From Trichostrongylus colubriformis (taxonomy: Eukaryota > Nematoda > Chromadorea > Rhabditida > Trichostrongylidae): a stretch of DNA of 64,000 bases. Of the stretch, positions 59,979 to 64,000 are shown piece by piece. The position numbers and the translations under genes are program-made. The first letter of the stretch is position 1. Each line of letters begins with the position of its first letter. Location: contig OZ022261.1 of the NCBI GenBank assembly GCA_963978905.1, positions 37,528,130 to 37,592,129 of the forward strand, read 5' to 3'. Below the pieces are notes generated by a model. That model ran no database searches, was not told the origin of the DNA, and worked only from the letters and a program-made list of their open reading frames with translations.

Positions 59979-62095
59979 CACCGTGCAATTCACTGCGCGA
60001 AGAAGCGATGCTCAAATAGATTGAGGCCGTGACGCCTTGAACATGGTCGAATCCGTTACCGCGTGCTGCCTTTTGTGTACGAAAGTCTTCGCCTGTGAAA
60101 ATAACAAATCTTATAACACTTGCAGAGAGAACTGAGAATCACAGTGCCCGAGACTTATGGCCCAGGCGGGTGCTATATGATCAGCAGGAGGGACAACAGC
60201 CTAGTCTACAGGGAAAGGAGATCCAGTTGTGGGTGAACCACTTGTCATATTAAGAGACCTTCCTCTTACACGTGGGTAAATTGCATCCAACCCAGAGCTT
60301 TTTCCCTCTCAACGAGTTTAGGCAAGATTCATGTCGCAAAGTTGATGTAACCCGATACAATAGCACGCTTGAATACCCTATTCGGAGGAAATGCAGGCAA
60401 GGAATGTCGCCGCTAGATCTCAGAGCTGTCATTGATCCGATGTGATTGTACATATCTGCACAATAACTTTTTTTTCAATAAAACAACGATCGCTAGTTGC
60501 AATTGTCACTCATTTTCATATGCACTTGTATGTTAGGACGTTTTATCCGAAACGTTCTCGTGTTAATCCACCTCTTATCTTTTTGAGCCGTGTTTATGGT
60601 TTTTATATTGAACTTCCTTCTATTCTAAAGATCTACGTATTTCTCTCTTTTTCACCGATTTCCGTGTTGGAGAACCAGTGGGTCGAAAACGTCCAACAAT
60701 TACATTGCACAACTTTTTACAAGATCTTCAGACTGTTTCCATTGCTATGTGATTTTCTCGCGGATCTTCGGCTCAATTTGGCGGCTTTTCTCCAGTTTTA
60801 CTGATTTTTCTCATGGCTCTTGGCTTTACAAGCTGGTTGTAGTGAGGACTCCTCCAGCATTGCAGTGAGATCGCATCGAACTCTAATATACAAGTGATCT
60901 TTCTGAGGTTCAAGGGGAAACTTTACTCGGCTGCATTAGTGGTCGCGATTGCCTATTCCTTCAAATGTTAGCTCATAGATAAGAACCAGGGTCAAGCGTT
61001 GCATTTGGGGGTGGTAATCGAGAAATGAACTCCTGAAAAATACGCTCCCTCCCCTTCTCTTCCATCCATCATCGACGCTGTTCTCTATTCTACACTACAC
61101 CCACCAAATGTCTCTCCCTAAAATAAAGTCGTAAATCAATAATCATAGTATTGTTACCTAGTAAAATGTATGATTATCGATTGACGACCTGTTTTGTGGA
61201 TAGTGACTACCTGATCGGCTGAAAACGCTAGAAAAGAGGCGGACGTCAAGGATTCCTTCACAAACTCTGTGAGCCCCCCCCCCCCCTTTCCATTTCTAAA
61301 TATGACCTTAGGCGTCCTTCAACCCACGTTTGACCCTTGTAGGCACTGGAGCAGTGAGTGGAGCCCACACAAACGTGAATACACCGAAGTTGTTGCGATG
61401 CGGGCGGACCTGTTCACCTAATGGTATGAAAGTTGGGTGCGAATTTTGTATGATGAATGTACTGCCACGCGTCCACGCAACGATTGTAAGAGTCCATAGA
61501 GGTTGCGATTTTTACTAAAGAGCACCATTGGGAATATGCTTTCTTGGCAGTCCCGTGCACACTTTGATAACAACGGAAATCGAAACCCTAAAGGTGAGAA
61601 AGAACAGATGGCTTGTTTGTAGAGTCTTCACTCCTCAGAATGGTCTGCCCATCCGTCTTTCAGGTGAAGCTTCGCTTTACGTTCAGAAAATACCTCTGTG
61701 ATAATCCAAGGCGCACTTATGTTATCTGTAACGAAACCGTGCTAAAATGGCGTAGCTTGGGGTACGGGCAGGAGGACAGTGGCGGTCGCGGCGTGCTCCT
61801 CTTCGAATCAATGCCACAGCCACGACTCTACGCAGCGAAACGTCGACTGAGTAGCACCACGTCTACCCTACCTCTTGCTTGTTCTGGACTGGCTCAGTGA
61901 AGTTAGTTTTCAATGGTAAAATGGATGTCACATCTTTGAGAAAGTGGAAATAGTGCAATTTTCAAGCAATTAGGTTCCGCATTTGATTCGTCGTGAAATA
62001 CTTACTCCCTGAATATCGCTAGCAGTAGTGCATATATATGTTTGTTTTGTAAACATCCTATAACTCATGAATCCTAAGCAATCTTATCAAAAACG
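59979..62095. other. Spacer with possible upstream exons of the next gene
   Basis: 61551-61593 and 61664-61775 look like exons (acceptors TTGGCAG and CTTTCAG; reading TLITTEIETLK, then VKLRFTFRKYLCDNPRRTY), but I could not join them in phase to 62359. A 120-codon open frame at 60442-60804 is AT-rich and has no splice context. Confidence 0.35.
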
Positions 62096-62099
62096 TATT

Positions 62100-62350
62100 A
62101 GAGGGATATGGTGCAGTGGTGAACGGCGCCGCCATCAACATTTTATGCAAAGCGAATCCCGTGTTTTCAAAAGCTACCCCTTCTGTCCGTTCGAGATCGG
62201 TTAATTAGTGTCAGAGGCTTCTGAGAAGGCATGACTTGCACACTGGATGACCTCGCAGGTTATAGCGAAAACTAAATAAGCACTGTAATGCAACCATGAA
62301 TCTGAATGGAAGTCGACTGCGTGGCGCATCTCAGAAGGAACTAAGCAAAG
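62100..62350 (+). mobile_element. SINE relative of 46600-46830
   Basis: TATGGTGCAGTGGTGAACGG is A-box-like and GCGAATCCCG B-box-like. The body segment CTGCGTGGCGCATCTCAGAAG matches the SINE at 46600. Confidence 0.45.
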
Positions 62351-62358
62351 CTGTTTAG

Positions 62359-63275
62359 TTTACCATCTCTCGCTTCGGCGACGGAATTTTTCCCGTTTTT
62401 AACGGAATCATCGTCCTTGTAGAAGAGATGACCGGGGCGATACTCTATCATCAATTCTTTGAGCTCAGTACACAAGAGTGCGCAACTATGCTCAACAGGA
62501 TGATCACTTTCGATCGCTACCTATCGGTAATCGCTCAAAAAGATAAATGAGTGCCAACATGTATCCCAGTAGCATTCGCGTAGACTGAAGGATCAGTATG
62601 AAGAGGAAGACCATGCGTTCTCCTCTTTGATCAAGTGGTCTTTCGGACTTCATCGTACAGCTCACAGGTTTATACATCTATGCATTGCAGAAGTAGATAC
62701 CCAGCTATACCTGATGTACCTACAAATGTGGAATAACAAACGCTGTCAACGATAAGAGATAGTTGGGGCTGCCCTCATTCCTAGTGATATCCTTATATCA
62801 TATTTTATCCATATAATCCATAGCACTTGTGATTGTATGCCAAAAATATCGTGTCGCGGAGTGCGACGTTCGATGCGATAATTGCAAGCTAGGGGAGACG
62901 GAGTAGCTGGGTCTTGAATCGATACCGTGTCCTGCGCCTTATTTTAAGCGTAATCGTCTGAGGACCCAACTATATACGGCGCTTCTAGCTCGTACGCACC
63001 GCATCGTGTGCCACACGTGCTGACGCAAATAGTCTGTCCTAATGGCGCACAGCCCTCTCCAGTCATGCAGTCGTCTACCAATCTCGTTTAGTAAGATGTT
63101 GCTCTCGAATTTTGAAACGAAATATTTTCCCCGGAATTCCTCGACCATAGTTGTGCCCTTTATAGCTGCTCATGTTCTTCTTGCCTCGTATGGTTCTTCA
63201 TATACAAATTATTTCATAGAAAACGCTTTGTACTTTGGACCTTTGATGGTCATATATGAGGGCTATCTGCAATAG
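62359..63275 (+). CDS. 3' end of an unrecognised gene
   Basis: Three exons agree in phase: 62359-62526 (after TGTTTAG), 62573-62667 (after CCCAGTAG, 46-nt intron) and 63071-63275 (after CATGCAG, stop TAG). They give 155 residues: FTISRFGDGIFPVFNGIIVL..., a charged middle (LKDQYEEEDHAFSSLIKWSF), and a hydrophobic end (IVVPFIAAHVLLASYGSSY ... LYFGPLMVIYEGYLQ). The 5' part is missing or upstream of 62359. A palindromic MITE lies in the second intron, as in other genes here. The family is not recognised. Confidence 0.45.
62850..63060. mobile_element. Degenerate palindromic MITE
   Basis: GAGTGCGACGTTCGATGCG, GGGTCTTGAATCGATACCG and AGGACCCAACTATATACGGC follow the layout of 17933-18170 and 20596-20818. 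It is intronic in the preceding partial gene. Confidence 0.55.
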
Positions 63276-63454
63276 ATCATAGATATACTCACACTATCGA
63301 TAGAATTCAGGCCACGCAGTGGTTAGTCGCTTTGGTCCTTGAGCAGTATCCCGCCCAGCTCTATTAGGTATCTGCTATTACTTTATTAAACGGCTGACTT
63401 TATAGAACGGATGTCTAGGTTTTATGGGACAATTTCGCACACGTTGTCAATTAA

Positions 63455-63665
63455 AGTCGGGGGGGGGGGGGAGCAGACGCAAAATTTTCATCGAAGTCGA
63501 AGCTCCTATCCCTCACTAGGCTTAGCTAAAACAGATGAAACAGATACTTCGAATATGCTTCTTCATGTAAGAGAAGGGAATAGGAATCTTAGCCTACAAG
63601 CCTAGGGAGGGAAGGAGCTTCGACGTTGGTGAAAATTTGGGTCTGCCCCCAGCCCCCTTCCCCTC
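63455..63665. mobile_element. ~210-bp palindromic MITE with G-tract ends
   Basis: Poly-G then CAGACGCAAAATTTTCATCG, GTCGAAGCTCCTATCCCTC and CTAGGCTTAGC are mirrored by CAAGCCTAGGGAGGGAAGGA, GCTTCGACGTTGGTGAAAAT and GGGTCTGCCCCC. The hairpin at 4527 and blocks near 14925 share its CTTAGGC end. Confidence 0.75.
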
Positions 63666-64000
63666 TGAATGACCCCGCATGATTTCTCGCCAATCTTGTA
63701 AGATATCCATGATGGCATAAATAAATGGGTTACCAGTCCGATTTATATTATCAGGTTGCCCATGCTTTCAGGTCATCTGTGATGTGCTGGTCCTGGTGGT
63801 TGCCGTGGTAACTTCGTGGTGGGCTAATCAGTAGCGAATCCTCTCCACTATCCCAAGGTCTTCGCCGCATGGCAACGACACTTCTTCCTCCAGATGAGTC
63901 CCTGTAAATAGTCGCAGCCACACGTTACCCCTCTGGTGAGTGCCTCAGCGGATCTGGCATATTATCAAATTCATGTGTTTTCGGTCCGAACTTTTCTAAA
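63666..64000. other. Window end
   Basis: No recognisable feature. Confidence 0.4.

Noticed and set aside
60442..60804. 120-codon AT-rich frame
   Set aside because: Phe/Leu/Tyr-rich translation typical of AT-rich noncoding DNA, with no splice or motif support.

Overview
The window reads as nuclear DNA of a clade V (strongylid-like) nematode. Protein-coding genes are split into many small exons with short introns and TTTCAG-type acceptors. A BET-family gene, an endosomal NHE6/7/9-type exchanger and a nematode-style GATA factor are present, and introns and intergenic DNA are packed with small palindromic DNA transposons (MITEs), tRNA-like SINE heads and long poly-G/poly-C tracts. There is no bacterial signature. 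No real tRNA, rRNA or CRISPR was seen. The species is inferred only from style.

Layout. 0.2-1.1 kb: about four copies of a ~268-bp tandem repeat. 1.6-5.8 kb (+): a Ser/Thr/Pro-rich, probably single-pass membrane protein, 5' end not found. 5.8-11 kb: MITE-rich spacer, including one TTAA-flanked MITE nested in its own relative. 11.6-13.5 kb (+): a 206-aa GATA zinc-finger factor. 13.5-18 kb: spacer with MITEs. 18.4-28.4 kb (-): complete 16-exon nhx-5 (618 aa). 28.4-36 kb: spacer with a fold-back element made of two Tc1-like 3' halves. 36.1-44.5 kb (-): complete bet-1, short (771 aa) and long (1315 aa) forms. 44.5-45.3 kb: tandem repeat at its 5' edge. 46.6-47.6 kb: SINE and palindromic MITE. 48.7-53.8 kb (+): a nine-exon gene of unknown function (376 aa), one intron filled by a 1.8-kb TIR element. 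54.6-59 kb (-): decayed CR1-like non-LTR retrotransposon split by a TTAA MITE. 59.5-64 kb: MITEs, SINE-like DNA and the 3' end of an unrecognised plus-strand gene.

The most interesting material is in bet-1. (1) Two adjacent 120-nt exons both encode the acetyl-lysine-binding half of bromodomain 1 and are only 28 nt apart, so they should be mutually exclusive. (2) The gene can make BRD4-like short and long isoforms by alternative 3' exons of matching phase, and the long one ends in a CTM-like (P-TEFb-type) motif. (3) Three consecutive phase-1 mini-exons each carry an LxxLL motif. (4) The 5' splice acceptor next to the start codon is the first of five tandem copies.

All exon models were built by hand from frames, GT/AG sites and phase agreement. 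Summed coding lengths are divisible by three for nhx-5, both bet-1 forms, the GATA gene and the unknown gene. No homology search or RNA evidence was available.
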